Source of the DNA: Desulfobulbus propionicus
GTDB taxonomy: Bacteria; Desulfobacterota; Desulfobulbia; Desulfobulbales; Desulfobulbaceae
Assembly (NCBI GenBank): GCA_002746685.1
Contig: PDQK01000009.1
Coordinates: 1 to 45,458, forward strand
DNA: 45,458 bases
Reading direction: 5' to 3'
A program made the translations under genes and the position numbers. This document shows, one piece after another, positions 25,298-34,549 of this stretch (position 1 is its first letter; the number at the start of each line of letters is the position of its first letter). The notes below the pieces were generated by a model. That model was not told where the DNA came from, ran no database searches, and saw nothing but the letters and a program-made list of their open reading frames with translations.

Positions 25298-27447
25298 TGC
25301 ATGAGTTCACAGAAGAGCCATTTCTCGATAATTTCAAAAACAACCTCCCGCTTAATTGGTTTGGTAATGTAATCATTCATCCCTGCCTCTATGCATAGCT
25401 CACGATCCCCCTTCATGGCATTTGCGGTCATGGCAATGATAGGAACATTGGTATGGCCAAGTTTACGGATGTGTTTTGTTGCTTCAAGCCCATCCATTTC
25501 TGGCATTTGGATGTCCATGAGTATGAGGTCAATATTGTCAGGGGCCTCGGTATACGTTGCAAGGCCAACTTTACCGTTTTCAGCAATCTTTACCTGGTAA
25601 CCAGCCTTGGTTAAGATGAGCTGTGCAAGCTTTTGGTTAACTGGGTTGTCCTCAACCAGTAAAATGCGTACAGACTGCTTCAACTCCTCCCGAACGCTAT
25701 ACTGGGTGATGAGTGTATCACCTGGTTGCTGATGGTTTTCCTGGGGCTTGGCTCCAAAGAGTTTTTCAATGGTTTTAAACAGGATTTCACGGCGGGTTGG
25801 CTTGGTAAGAAAGGCATCAAATCCCGCATCGTTGCATTTTTGTGCATTTTTTTCGGTTGATGAGGTGTAAGCGAGCAGTGGTGTGGTTTTGGTAGTGGTA
25901 ATATCGTTTCTGAGCATACGGGCCAGTGCATATCCGTCTGGCTGGGGCATTTGTATATCTAGAATGATGAGGTCGTAGGTCTTCTTCTCCTTGGCAGCCC
26001 TATCGAGATGCTCCTTTACCTTGTTACTCTTCTGGAGAGTAACTACCTCAAGATCAGCATTTTGAAGAAGGTTGGTCAGGATACCCAGGTTGGTCGGATT
26101 GTCATCAACAATAAGGACTCTTTTCCCTGCCAGGGAAACCTTGCCAAATTTTTTAAACTGTTGCTGTGAAGACTTACGCAAGCGCGTGGTAAAATGAAAG
26201 ATACTGCCCTTGCCGACTTCACTTTCAGCCCAAACATGTCCACCCATGAGTGACGCAATTTTTCTGCATATGGATAACCCAAGCCCCGTGCCGCCATACT
26301 TTCTGGTTGTAGACCCATCTGCCTGAATAAATGCTTCAAAAATAGACTCAAGCTTATCCTCCGCAAGGCCGATACCGGTATCTCGAACCTGGGCATGGAG
26401 AAAAATATGCTCTTCAGTTTCCTCTTCCACAGCAATGGAGAGCTCTATCTCGCCCTTGGAGGTGAATTTTACCGCATTGCCCATCAGGTTGACCAATACC
26501 TGGCGAAATCTTCCCGGGTCTCCCTTGACGTTTGCCGGAAGGTTGTCATCAATACGACATAAAATTTCAATGGGCAGTTCTTCAACCTTGGGCCGGATAA
26601 GATCACACACATCCTGAGCAGTCAGTTCAGGATCAAAATTAATCCACTCAAGGGATAACCTGCCAGCTTCTACTTTTGAAAAATCAAGAATGTCATTGAT
26701 AAGAGAAAGCAGGGCTTCTGCACTACGCTTAATGGTCAGCGAGTACTCACACTGGGCAGCATTAAGCTGGGTATCAAGCAGCATGTCAGTAAAACCGATA
26801 ATGCCGTTCATTGGCGTGCGGATCTCATGGCTCATTGAAGCCAGAAACTCGCTTTTTGCTACATTTGCCGACTCTGCCGCCTTTTTAGCCCTGCGCAGCT
26901 CTGCGGTTTGTTGCTTGATTTCTTCCTGAAGGGTTTTGGAGTAGTTGAGCTGCTGCTCCTGGATTTTACGATAGTTGTGTTCGTTCTCAACCATGATGTC
27001 CTGGAATTTTTTCTCCAGAACCCCGGATTTACGATCAAACTGTTTTTTCTGAATCCGCAGCCTCTTGATAGTTTCCTCAGTTTCTTTATGGGCTGAATAC
27101 AACCGGATACTTAACCGAACAACGGTCGCAACCCAGTGTGCTTCAACCGGTTGTTCTACGGAAAGTGGAGTGGTGAGAATATGACATTGCAGTTCAGGGA
27201 CAGTATGAAGGGTAAAAAGCCTGGACGCAACAACACAGGTAGTTTCAGAAGAACGTTCCGATTGCGTTGCTATAAGCTCAAGGGATTCCTGCTTGGAAAG
27301 TGGGAATCCATCTGATACGGCAATGTTGTGATCATGGTCTGAACAGAAAAAGAGGAGTTGTTCGGTTTCGTTTTCCAGGTGAATGCGAATATCATGAAGA
27401 ATCTGAGTGGGATCTACCAGGTCCGCAAAAAGGTTGCTTAGCGCCAT
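25294..27447 (-). CDS. hybrid sensor histidine kinase with two receiver domains
   Basis: A 717-residue soluble kinase without membrane spans. An N-terminal region of about 110 residues is followed by a coiled coil (about 120-195), HisKA with the phospho-acceptor H207 in [12 protein letters not shown], HATPase_c (N-box GNAVKFTS, G1 DTGIGL, G2 GGTGLGLSI, to about 425), receiver 1 (about 443-560, D497 in LILDIQMP) and receiver 2 (about 594-710, D645 in [11 protein letters not shown]). Both receivers keep the acidic pair, Asp and Lys. No Hpt or output domain is attached, so phosphate probably passes to a separate protein. It is five bases downstream of the HDOD gene, so the two are likely one signalling unit. 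The N-terminal part is unrecognised and may sense a cytoplasmic signal. Confidence 0.92.
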   Translation of the reverse strand: MALSNLFADLVDPTQILHDIRIHLENETEQLLFFCSDHDHNIAVSDGFPLSKQESLELIATQSERSSETTCVVASRLFTLHTVPELQCHILTTPLSVEQPVEAHWVATVVRLSIRLYSAHKETEETIKRLRIQKKQFDRKSGVLEKKFQDIMVENEHNYRKIQEQQLNYSKTLQEEIKQQTAELRRAKKAAESANVAKSEFLASMSHEIRTPMNGIIGFTDMLLDTQLNAAQCEYSLTIKRSAEALLSLINDILDFSKVEAGRLSLEWINFDPELTAQDVCDLIRPKVEELPIEILCRIDDNLPANVKGDPGRFRQVLVNLMGNAVKFTSKGEIELSIAVEEETEEHIFLHAQVRDTGIGLAEDKLESIFEAFIQADGSTTRKYGGTGLGLSICRKIASLMGGHVWAESEVGKGSIFHFTTRLRKSSQQQFKKFGKVSLAGKRVLIVDDNPTNLGILTNLLQNADLEVVTLQKSNKVKEHLDRAAKEKKTYDLIILDIQMPQPDGYALARMLRNDITTTKTTPLLAYTSSTEKNAQKCNDAGFDAFLTKPTRREILFKTIEKLFGAKPQENHQQPGDTLITQYSVREELKQSVRILLVEDNPVNQKLAQLILTKAGYQVKIAENGKVGLATYTEAPDNIDLILMDIQMPEMDGLEATKHIRKLGHTNVPIIAMTANAMKGDRELCIEAGMNDYITKPIKREVVFEIIEKWLFCELMQ

Positions 27448-27452
27448 AAGTG

Positions 27453-28295
27453 TTAGCTACCATACAAATTAGTTATATTTTCAAGCTCTTCCGGGAGGTC
27501 TTCAGCGAGTACCTTGTACTCCTCCAGGTTTTTCTGTACATGCTTTGAGAGTTCCTCGGGAAGGGGTGCCTGCTGTCCATCTTTTAAGGAAAAATTGACT
27601 TGATTCACTATATATTCAGCAATCTGCACTATGGCTGCTACTGATTTTTCAGGAAAATTTTTTGCCTGATTATGGTGGTCACGAATGGCCTCAGCAAGTG
27701 GTTGAGCTATTTGCCATTCCTGGACGAGCAGATATCCTATCTGGGTGTGGTCTGTGCCCAGTTTCTCCTGCTCAAGTTGTTCAATGGTCAGGCCGCCAGG
27801 TTCCAGGCTATTGATAATAGCTAAAAAATCTTCCCGGGCAGTTTCAAATAAAACGATCAGGCCTATGTCGTGCAATATTCCGGCAAGATAGGCATCATCA
27901 CCGTTAATGGACAAGATCCGTTCAGCGATCATTTTACAGCAAATCCCCACTGCTGCACTGTGCGACCATAATCGCTTTGGCGAAAAGGTATGCGACGCTG
28001 CATCTGTATCGATCATGGACTGGATGGCATCAGTGACAGCCATGTTGTGGAGATTTTTCATGCCCAGCAAGGCGACGGCTCTGGAGATGGAGTCCACCTT
28101 GCGCGACATGCCAAAGTAGGAACTGTTTACCAGGGTGAGGAGCCGTGCCACCAATGCAGGGTCAAGCCGGATAACCTCTTCAAAATCCTGGAGGGTGGAG
28201 TCTTCGTCATTGATCATCTGGGCCAGTTTTGTGACAATATGCGGCAGAGTTTTAACTTTTTTAAACTGTTGTATATAGTGCTCTGCTTCATTCAT
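27453..28295 (-). CDS. HDOD-domain signalling protein
   Basis: A 280-residue cytoplasmic protein. The HDOD domain spans about 10-210: [73 protein letters not shown], then [14 protein letters not shown]. The HD pair is present in LHDIG, and a later RDHHNQA could supply further ligands, but HDOD proteins generally lack activity and act as scaffolds in signalling. It precedes the hybrid kinase by five bases. Start ATG at 28295 has weak upstream complementarity. Confidence 0.9.
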   Translation of the reverse strand: MNEAEHYIQQFKKVKTLPHIVTKLAQMINDEDSTLQDFEEVIRLDPALVARLLTLVNSSYFGMSRKVDSISRAVALLGMKNLHNMAVTDAIQSMIDTDAASHTFSPKRLWSHSAAVGICCKMIAERILSINGDDAYLAGILHDIGLIVLFETAREDFLAIINSLEPGGLTIEQLEQEKLGTDHTQIGYLLVQEWQIAQPLAEAIRDHHNQAKNFPEKSVAAIVQIAEYIVNQVNFSLKDGQQAPLPEELSKHVQKNLEEYKVLAEDLPEELENITNLYGS

Positions 28296-28328
28296 GATGA
28301 GTCCTTAATATCAATGAAGCGTCAGGCC

Positions 28329-28487
28329 GAAATCAGTCACGGGCCTGTACTTCTGTGTTCTTCTCTACTTTTGACGTGTGACTGGTCACAGGGGCTTTAG
28401 ATTTATGCTACCACTGTTTTTCGCTCTGCAAGAGGATGCGAAAAACAGTGGTCGTGCTAACATGAAGTGCCCGTGATCAGTTGCATC
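28329..28487. repeat. inverted-repeat element between moaE-like and HDOD genes
   Basis: The right end AAGTGCCCGTGATCAG (28465-28480) and the left end AATCAGTCACGGGC (28332-28345) are imperfect inverted copies of a motif also present at 44358 and as an inverted pair at 45114-45254. The body holds GTGACTGGTCAC (28377-28388) and the hairpin at 28411. The arrangement resembles a REP- or MITE-like intergenic element; mobility is not shown. Confidence 0.45.
28411..28451. repeat. 14-base-arm hairpin related to the 22127 palindrome
   Basis: CCACTGTTTTTCGC (28411-28424) and GCGAAAAACAGTGG (28438-28451) are perfect arms with a 13-base loop. The arms share GTTTTTCGC with the palindrome at 22127. It could end minus-strand transcription from mltD-moaE but lacks a following T-run. 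Confidence 0.6.
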
Positions 28488-28848
28488 AGGCCTTGATTTC
28501 TTTTTTTGTTACCGCTTCAGCCTTAATGCGATCCAGCAACTCAGCGAGCACTGGCTTGATGTTTTCCCGTAAGTCACCGGCCACAAGAATAAACAACAGG
28601 TCATCACCAGGTTGAAATGTTCCAGAATGAGGCTCTATTATGACTTCATAAATCCCCTCTTTGTTCAGGTATTCCTGGCGCAGGTTCTCTATCTTCTGTT
28701 CATCCACAGTAACTTCCAGTGCAGTTACCTGCTCCCTGTCAGCACGGCTCCAGTTTCGTACCGTACCGTTATGGATAAGAACCATACCCACATTATCTGT
28801 GAAATCAGGTCGTTGCTTAAGTTCTTGGAGAGTTTTTGTAATATCCAT
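28486..28848 (-). CDS. divergent MoaE-like protein
   Basis: A 120-residue protein. GMVLIHNGTVRNWSR fits the GA.V.F.GTVR start of MoaE, EVIIEPHSGTFQPGDDLLFILVAG fits the HR.G.L.+GE..V.V.V block, and IKAEAVTKKEIK fits the K...PIWK.E end. MoaE is the large subunit of molybdopterin synthase. The usual HR-G and active Lys-rich PIWK motifs are changed (PHSG, EAVTKKE), so catalysis is doubtful. It lies ten bases after mltD and away from other moa genes. Molybdenum chemistry is common in anaerobes, but a regulatory or partner-binding role is possible. Confidence 0.65.
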   Translation of the reverse strand: MDITKTLQELKQRPDFTDNVGMVLIHNGTVRNWSRADREQVTALEVTVDEQKIENLRQEYLNKEGIYEVIIEPHSGTFQPGDDLLFILVAGDLRENIKPVLAELLDRIKAEAVTKKEIKA

Positions 28849-28858
28849 AAATTGCCTT

Positions 28859-30241
28859 TTAAGATGGTCTTTTTTTAGAGTTGTTTTTAAGGATAAAAAT
28901 CCGGCCTTTACCTGGCAGAATCAGCTTCTGGCCTAGCTGAATAAGTGCCACATTGTCCAGATTGTTGAGAGTTTTTATTTGTTTTACCGTGGTTTTATAT
29001 TTTTTTGCAAGGGTGCTGAGCGAATCTCCTTTTTTTACCGTGTATGTTTTTGTTTCATATTCGCTTAAAACATACATTGATTTTTTCCATTTGTTCTTTT
29101 TCAGCAAGACCTGTTTTGTTGACGGAAGCTTCACCGTATAGCCTGCAGGAATTGGGCTGATTCCCTTTAACAGGGGGTGTTTAAGCGCTGGATTGAGGCG
29201 AGCAAAGGTTTGTTTTGAGATATTGAAAAAATTCCGCAGCAATAGGCTTGATGTATCTCCATGGAGGGTAAAAGGAGTTGTTTTTTCCGGTTGTGCTTTT
29301 TTAATATTTGGGTTGTGTTCCAGCTGTTTTGCCACCTTGCATGCAGCAAGAAATTCTGAATAAAAATTACGCGAGGCAAATTTAAAATACCCCTTTTGAT
29401 AGTTCGCAAATATGGACGGGTAATTTTTACATTCCTTTACAGCCCTCATCATTCCATAGCGTCCGTAATTATAGGCTGTAATTGCTAGCGGCCAGTTTCC
29501 CAGTTGGGCATAGTTTTCTTTAAGGAGTTTTGCGGCGGCATGGGTAGAGGTGAATGGATCAAGCCGCTGGTCAATTTGTTCATTGATGGTCATAAAATTT
29601 CTGCCGGTAGAGCGGGTAAATTGCCACAACCCGAAAGCCCCGGCCTTGCTGTGTGCCTGGGGATTAAAGGATGACTCCACATGGGGCAGGTAAGCGAGCA
29701 TTTCGGGGAGTCCATATTGTTTGAAAATTGTTTTGATTGTTCCAATATACTTCCCCGACCTGACCACCCCTTGCTCAAATCGATCCTTTTGGCCAATTTG
29801 AAGTCGTATGTTATCCCGCGCGGTTAAATAGGTGGTGTGTAGCTGTTTGGGGAAAAGAGCTGCAATTCGTTTTTCAGCCTTGGTCGTGGGGGGCTTTCCG
29901 TGACCCAATGCATACAGGATATTTTTTATTTGTTGCCTGGCAAGTTTTATCAATTTCTGGTTAATTCTGGCCGATCCTGGTGCTTCCCAGCTGACCAGCT
30001 CAATGACGGTGTAAATGATGTTCAGATTGTCTCGATCGTGAAGAATAGCTTGCCTGGAATGATACTGACCATAAACTTTTTCCCAGAATGCCACATTGGG
30101 CTGAATTATTTGATAGGCAGGAAAGGGTTCTTGTGCCAGCGAAGCGGACGGCGTACAAAATATCCAGAAAACCACAGATGTGGTAATGATAAACCTGTAA
30201 AAACAGGTGGTTCTGGTGATTTTGAGGCTTGAATAACGCAT
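28859..30241 (-). CDS. mltD: membrane-bound-type lytic murein transglycosylase with LysM (MltD-like)
   Basis: A 460-residue exported enzyme cleaving peptidoglycan to 1,6-anhydro products. The ATG at 30241 opens a signal-like segment (RFIITTSVVFWIFCTPSASLA). The SLT domain spans about 160-290, with catalytic Glu in YLPHVESSFNPQAHSKAGAFGLWQF, and Q..D...S..AA..LL and ITAYNYGR motifs. One clear C-terminal LysM follows (YTVKKGDSLSTLAKKYKTTVKQIKTLNNL..), preceded by a weaker one (about 335-385). There is no lipobox Cys at the cleavage site, unlike E. coli MltD. An in-frame extension to 30412 is rejected as it overlaps the divergent NUDIX leader. Confidence 0.88.
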   Translation of the reverse strand: MRYSSLKITRTTCFYRFIITTSVVFWIFCTPSASLAQEPFPAYQIIQPNVAFWEKVYGQYHSRQAILHDRDNLNIIYTVIELVSWEAPGSARINQKLIKLARQQIKNILYALGHGKPPTTKAEKRIAALFPKQLHTTYLTARDNIRLQIGQKDRFEQGVVRSGKYIGTIKTIFKQYGLPEMLAYLPHVESSFNPQAHSKAGAFGLWQFTRSTGRNFMTINEQIDQRLDPFTSTHAAAKLLKENYAQLGNWPLAITAYNYGRYGMMRAVKECKNYPSIFANYQKGYFKFASRNFYSEFLAACKVAKQLEHNPNIKKAQPEKTTPFTLHGDTSSLLLRNFFNISKQTFARLNPALKHPLLKGISPIPAGYTVKLPSTKQVLLKKNKWKKSMYVLSEYETKTYTVKKGDSLSTLAKKYKTTVKQIKTLNNLDNVALIQLGQKLILPGKGRIFILKNNSKKRPS

Positions 30242-30448
30242 AAAATATGGCGAGTTAGCTGTGTTGATGGTTCTCAGTGTGACCTGCCTGTATATTGTGC
30301 AGCATGTTTTTTGTTCTGGGGTGTATAGTGGCGCTCTGTGACACAGAAGAAGGTTACAAAAGAGCTGCAGAAAGACCAGCAAGATGCCCACAAAGCAGCG
30401 TTGACAGGACACGAGACTTTACCAATATCTTATCAAACAATACGAACG

Positions 30449-30934
30449 ATGTACAAACCAATAATAGGTACTCTGGGGTATATTCTTTCTCCTGACAGAC
30501 AAGAGACATTGCTTATCCACCGCAATGCCCGTCAAGACGATCAGCACCTGGGCAAATATAATGGACTGGGTGGCAAGATGAAATCTGGCGAGGATGTCGT
30601 AACCTGCATGACTCGAGAGATTTATGAAGAATCGGGGTTACGCTGTACGGAAATGTCCTTGAGAGGAACCATAAACTGGACCGGCTTTGGTCCTAATGGT
30701 GAGGACTGGTTAGGCTTTATCTTTCTCATCACCAGCTTTAAAGGAAATGTGAAGAAAAGCAACGAAGAAGGTGATTTGGCCTGGCATCCCGTGGCAACCA
30801 TATTCACCCTGCCCATGTGGGAGGGGGATCGTTATTTCCTCCCTCTGGTGTTTGATGGTGATCCCAGGCCATTTCATGGGTATATGCCTTATGATGGAGG
30901 CCGACCGCTTTCCTGGCAATATAGTCGGTTTTAG
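30449..30934 (+). CDS. NUDIX hydrolase, MutT/8-oxo-dGTPase-like
   Basis: A 161-residue protein from the ATG MYKPIIGTLGYILS. The Nudix box GGKMKSGEDVVTCMTREIYEESGL (G-x5-E-x7-R-E-x2-E-E-x-G) is intact, and HLGKYNGLGGK resembles MTH1/MutT-type enzymes that hydrolyse oxidised nucleoside triphosphates. The frame is open to a GTG at 30338, but homologues as I recall them begin near GTLGY, so the shorter form is chosen; no strong ribosome binding site supports either. Divergent from mltD, with about 200 bases between the chosen starts. Confidence 0.88.
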   Translation: MYKPIIGTLGYILSPDRQETLLIHRNARQDDQHLGKYNGLGGKMKSGEDVVTCMTREIYEESGLRCTEMSLRGTINWTGFGPNGEDWLGFIFLITSFKGNVKKSNEEGDLAWHPVATIFTLPMWEGDRYFLPLVFDGDPRPFHGYMPYDGGRPLSWQYSRF

Positions 30935-31117
30935 CCTTGTAGAAAAAAATAGCGTATAACTGAAGACTGCAAATAAAATTGCGAGAGCAAAAATATTGTC
31001 CCGTAAAAACCTTGCTTTGGTGTGGGCTCATCTGTATAGTTGGGCTCAGTCAAAATTATATAGATTTATAAAGACAATTTTTATTGTTTTTTTAAAAACT
31101 TAAACAAAGGCAGTGTT

Positions 31118-31438
31118 ATGGAAAATAATGCGGAATTACATCGCTTGGAAGAACTGGTAGACCAATTACTGAAAAAATACACCGAGCTGAAAGGCGACTA
31201 TCACGCTCTGGAGGAAATGTTGGCTGAGCGCGATACCGAATGTGCTGAATTGAAAGGCACCATTGAGAATTTGAACGATGAAAAAGCCTCTGTCAGCAGT
31301 CGTGTTTCCGGTCTTCTGGACAGAATCACCCAGTGGGAAGCTGAGCAGGCAGGTGATGATGCTCACAACGATGGGCAAGGCGGTATGCAGGGCTCTTTGT
31401 TTGAAAGTGATGAGCAACATCAAGAGCATAACGGCTAG
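31118..31438 (+). CDS. ZapB-like coiled-coil cell-division protein
   Basis: A 106-residue acidic protein whose first 75 residues are a continuous coiled coil (LHRLEELVDQLLKKYTELKGDYHALEEMLAERD..). It ends with a short LLDRITQWE segment and a variable tail. It lies 14 bases upstream of zapA, a common arrangement in which the ZapA-ZapB pair stabilises the FtsZ ring. The ATG follows AAAGGCAG. Assignment rests on length, coiled coil and position, since ZapB sequence is not distinctive. Confidence 0.75.
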   Translation: MENNAELHRLEELVDQLLKKYTELKGDYHALEEMLAERDTECAELKGTIENLNDEKASVSSRVSGLLDRITQWEAEQAGDDAHNDGQGGMQGSLFESDEQHQEHNG

Positions 31439-31452
31439 CTGGTAAGTAGTAC

Positions 31453-31743
31453 ATGAAAGAGCGGCTCGTTCGTTTCAATCTTTTTGGTCAGGAGTTTGCT
31501 TTTTACAGTGACGCTCCTGATCCGGAAGTTGAGCAGTCTATACAACTTTTGCGTCAAGAACTTGAAGGAAGCGGAAAGAAGCATAACCGCAATGCCATAC
31601 CATCGAGCAAGATGCTTGTTTTGGGCTGTTTACGACTTGCAGCCAAATGTGTTCAGCTTGAAAACGAGTTTGAACACTATCGTGAACGTCAGGATCAGTC
31701 CATAGGTCGGCTAGTACGGAAAATGTCGTCAGATATGGATTGA
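31453..31743 (+). CDS. zapA: cell division protein ZapA
   Basis: A 96-residue protein. The N-terminal VRFNLFGQEFAFYSDAPDPEVEQSIQLLRQEL is the ZapA globular head, with KMLVLGCLRLAAKCVQLENEFEHYRER forming the C-terminal helix of the coiled coil. ZapA binds FtsZ and crosslinks protofilaments at mid-cell. It is encoded right after the ZapB-like gene and before a 6S-like RNA, the classic zapA-ssrS order. Confidence 0.9.
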   Translation: MKERLVRFNLFGQEFAFYSDAPDPEVEQSIQLLRQELEGSGKKHNRNAIPSSKMLVLGCLRLAAKCVQLENEFEHYRERQDQSIGRLVRKMSSDMD

Positions 31744-31782
31744 GCAAAAGAAATTCTTGTGTTGTTTGGTGTAGCGTTCTGC

Positions 31783-31788
31783 TATACT
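31783..31788 (+). promoter_or_regulatory. -10 element for the 6S-like RNA
   Basis: TATACT lies seven bases before the predicted RNA start; T-T-G rich sequence (31757-31767) upstream could act as a weak -35 at non-ideal spacing. The element sits 40 bases after the zapA stop. Confidence 0.5.
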
Positions 31789-31792
31789 GCAA

Positions 31793-31976
31793 GCAACGAG
31801 ACAGCCCCTGCTCTGTTGGTGATCATCGGAGTATTGAGCCAACTCTCATGATAAGGGTAGCTTGTGTTGATGGAAGATGGGAAACTGCACTGATTCCCTG
31901 AGGTCGTCACTTGGCATCGCCCACCTATACTAATAGGTTTAATCATTTCGTTGACACGGCAGCGTGGGGGTTTTTA
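31793..31976 (+). ncRNA. ssrS: candidate 6S RNA with its own terminator
   Basis: About 160-180 bases directly after zapA, where 6S RNA is often found. The ends pair: CAACGA (31795-31800) with TCGTTG (31948-31953), giving the terminal stem, and the middle is largely self-complementary in broken stretches as expected of 6S RNA, which mimics an open promoter to bind sigma-70 RNA polymerase. CACG-GCAG-CGTG followed by GGGGTTTTT (31955-31974) can terminate. CCTAT..ATAGG at 31924-31937 forms a side hairpin. I could not run a covariance model, so the name is from synteny and architecture. Confidence 0.6.
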
Positions 31977-32356
31977 ACATATGTCGGCAGGTAAAGCCTG
32001 TTCGTTATCTTCCGATGAGCGCATTGGGATGGAAGATCGTGCCGTAATAGATGATAGTTGAGCCTGTAATGTAAGAGAACTCTGATGAGATCAGATTTAT
32101 CATAGATGTGAGAGCGTTGTTGAACCTTTAAAAGATATTGTAAAACAGATATTTCACATTCTCTCGTCATAAGTAATTCCAGTATAAACAGGGAGTGTCT
32201 TCTTTTCAGTAGACAGTACTTCCCGTCATTACCTGGGTTGGTTGTACCCCTCTACGCAGCAACTGCTGTCTCACGCCTTTCTTTCCCCCTTGATACCTCA
32301 GGATGGTTCGCGTTGTCGTATAAGCGTATAGAACCGTAAAATATATAGGGAATAAC
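31977..32356. other. non-coding region between the 6S-like RNA and rny
   Basis: About 380 bases without a supported gene. A stretch at 32309-32342 has TTGTCG and TAAAAT 18 bases apart, but the predicted start would fall on the rny ribosome binding site. The region may contain the true rny promoter or additional RNA structure. Confidence 0.4.
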
Positions 32357-33922
32357 ATGGAACTGAATGCAATGACCATGCTGCTTGCGGTGGTTAATTT
32401 AATCGCGGGGCTTGGGATAGGAATATATTTACGCAAGAGGCTGGTTGAGGGAAATCAGGAGAATTTGGCCTCTCAGGGAAGGCAAATTATTGAGAATGCC
32501 ATTGGCGAGGCAGAGCAGATCAAAAAAGAAGCCCTGCTCCTGGCCAAAGAGGACGCCCTTCAGGTAAAGCAGGAAGCTGAACGGGAAATTAAGATCAGCC
32601 GTAATGAGTTGAAAGATGACCAGCGCCGGTTAAACAGAAAGTTTGACGAGGTGGAGAAGGACTCGCAACAGCTGGAAGAGCGTCAGGCTGAAATGCGTAA
32701 GAGAGAAAAACAACTTACTTACGCTGAGCACAAGGTTGCCGAGCAAAAGCAGAAGTACGAAACGCTGGTTGATGAACACCGCTATAAGCTTGAGCAGATA
32801 GCCGGGATAGACCGTGATGAGGCCAAAGTACAGCTCATGCAGTCCATTGAAAGTGAAGCACGGATGGATTGTGCCAAGCGTTTATCCCGCATCGAAAATG
32901 AGATGAAGATGGAGGCTGACCGCAAGGGGAAAAATATCCTGGCTCTTGCCATTGCCCGCTATGCAGGTGATTATGTCGCTGATAAAACGGTTTCCATGGT
33001 GCCGCTTCCCAACGATGATATGAAGGGGCGCATCATTGGCCGTGAAGGGCGTAACATTCGTGCCATTGAAGCTGCTACCGGTATTGATATTATCATTGAT
33101 GATACCCCTGAGGCGGTTATTTTATCAGGGTTTAATCCTATTCGTAGAGAAATTGCGCGATTAGCCCTTGAACAGTTGATCACGGATGGTCGGATTCATC
33201 CAGCCAGGATTGAAGAGGTTGTTCAGAAGGTTACTGAAGAGCTTGAGATTGAGATTCGCGAAGCTGGTGAGCAGGCCACTTTTGATGTGGGTGCCCATGG
33301 CATGCATGTGGATCTGATCAACCTTATCGGGCGGTTGAAATACCGTACCAGCTATGGACAGAACATCCTCCTCCACTCCCTGGAGGTGGCGTTTCTCTGC
33401 GGTGTTATGGCAGCCGAGTTGGGACTTGATGTGAAAAAAGCAAAACGTGCTGGTTTGCTCCATGATATCGGCAAGGCAGTGGACCACGAAGTGGAAGGGT
33501 CCCATGCGATCATTGGGCGGGATCTGGCGAAAAAATATGGCGAGGCCGATGATATCGTTTACTCAATTGGGGCTCATCATGAAGATCAGCCGCCTAAAAG
33601 CGTCCTTGATGTATTGGTTCAGTCAGCAGATGCCCTGTCCGGTGCCCGTCCTGGAGCACGTAAAGAGATGTTGCAGAGTTACGTTAAACGACTGGAAGAC
33701 CTGGAAAATATCGCGAACCGTTTTGACGGGGTGGAGAAATCCTATGCGATTCAGGCCGGACGTGAACTGCGTATCATTGTCAACAGTCAAAACGTAAAAG
33801 ATGATGAAGCAACGCTCATGAGCCGTGATATTGCCAAGGAGATTGAGGAGCAGTTGACCTATCCCGGGCAGATTCGGGTAACTGTTATTCGGGAAACCAG
33901 GGCAGTGGAGTTTGCCAAGTAG
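32357..33922 (+). CDS. rny: ribonuclease Y
   Basis: A 521-residue membrane-anchored endoribonuclease that starts mRNA decay. One N-terminal span (about 5-25) is followed by a long coiled coil (about 30-200), a KH domain ([44 protein letters not shown], about 220-270) and an HD domain ([39 protein letters not shown]..) with the HD pair in LLHDIGK. Length matches B. subtilis RNase Y (520). AGGGAA precedes the ATG. Confidence 0.97.
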   Translation: MELNAMTMLLAVVNLIAGLGIGIYLRKRLVEGNQENLASQGRQIIENAIGEAEQIKKEALLLAKEDALQVKQEAEREIKISRNELKDDQRRLNRKFDEVEKDSQQLEERQAEMRKREKQLTYAEHKVAEQKQKYETLVDEHRYKLEQIAGIDRDEAKVQLMQSIESEARMDCAKRLSRIENEMKMEADRKGKNILALAIARYAGDYVADKTVSMVPLPNDDMKGRIIGREGRNIRAIEAATGIDIIIDDTPEAVILSGFNPIRREIARLALEQLITDGRIHPARIEEVVQKVTEELEIEIREAGEQATFDVGAHGMHVDLINLIGRLKYRTSYGQNILLHSLEVAFLCGVMAAELGLDVKKAKRAGLLHDIGKAVDHEVEGSHAIIGRDLAKKYGEADDIVYSIGAHHEDQPPKSVLDVLVQSADALSGARPGARKEMLQSYVKRLEDLENIANRFDGVEKSYAIQAGRELRIIVNSQNVKDDEATLMSRDIAKEIEEQLTYPGQIRVTVIRETRAVEFAK

Positions 33923-33950
33923 CTGCTGGTAACAGGTACAGCACAAAAGA

Positions 33951-33989
33951 AAAAAGCGGCACTCCCTGGAGGGGTGCCGTTTTTCTCCT
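33951..33989 (+). terminator. intrinsic terminator after rny
   Basis: GCGGCACTCC and GGGGTGCCGT form a GC-rich stem with loop CTGGA, preceded by six A and followed by TTTTCTCCTT; it can work for both rny and the convergent Fur-family gene. Confidence 0.87.
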
Positions 33990-34036
33990 TATTCGCCTGG
34001 CGGGCAAGGAAGGCAACGCGTGATGGAGCTTAGAGT

Positions 34037-34468
34037 TTAATGGGGAGCTGATTCTGCAGCGGCAGCTTGCTGTTCTTTTTGGCAATCGCTGCAGATTCCA
34101 GTAAACTCCACATGGTGACCAATGATGTGATAAGCGCTTGCCTCTGCGGCTTCCTGCATAAGATCGCCTATTACCGGTACATCAATATCATCAACCCTGC
34201 CGCACTGTGAGCAGCGGATGTGGTAATGATCCTCGGTTGTCGCGTCAAAACGTTTTTGGGAGCCACCAACCTCAATTTTGAGTATCATCCCATTTTCAGC
34301 CATGAGTTCCAGATTCCTATACACGGTGCCCAAACCGATTCGCGGGAGACGCTGGCGTACCAGGTCGTAGAGTTCGCTGGCTGTGGGATGGGTTTTAACC
34401 TTACTTAACTCTTCTAAAATCACTTGCCTTTGGGTGGTCAAGCGAAGCATTGGTTGCGGTACATTCAT
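34037..34468 (-). CDS. Fur-family transcriptional regulator (PerR/Zur-like)
   Basis: A 143-residue repressor. The winged helix (about 8-85) has RLTTQRQVILEELSKVKTHPTASELYDLVRQRLPRIGLGTVYRNLELMAENGMI; the dimer/metal domain has HYHIRCSQCGRVDD (CxxC zinc site) and GHHVEFTGICSDC (second CxxC). It senses iron, zinc or peroxide and represses uptake or defence genes. The shorter start at MLRLTTQ is possible. It is divergent from the dihydrouridine synthase gene with 81 bases between, which would hold any self-regulatory Fur box; none was clear by eye. Confidence 0.93.
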   Translation of the reverse strand: MNVPQPMLRLTTQRQVILEELSKVKTHPTASELYDLVRQRLPRIGLGTVYRNLELMAENGMILKIEVGGSQKRFDATTEDHYHIRCSQCGRVDDIDVPVIGDLMQEAAEASAYHIIGHHVEFTGICSDCQKEQQAAAAESAPH

Positions 34469-34549
34469 TGTTTTTGTGTTGTTTTCAATTAATGAGAGAA
34501 CGATTTTCGTGTCATTCTATACAGCGTTGCTTCTTTTTTCAATATTCAA

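Noticed and set aside
30242..30412. 57-residue N-terminal extension of the mltD-like gene
   Set aside because: It overlaps the divergent NUDIX leader and hides the signal peptide; start at 30241 is more plausible.
32313..32342. TTGTCG-18-TAAAAT as rny promoter
   Set aside because: The predicted start falls on the rny ribosome binding site, leaving no room for translation initiation.
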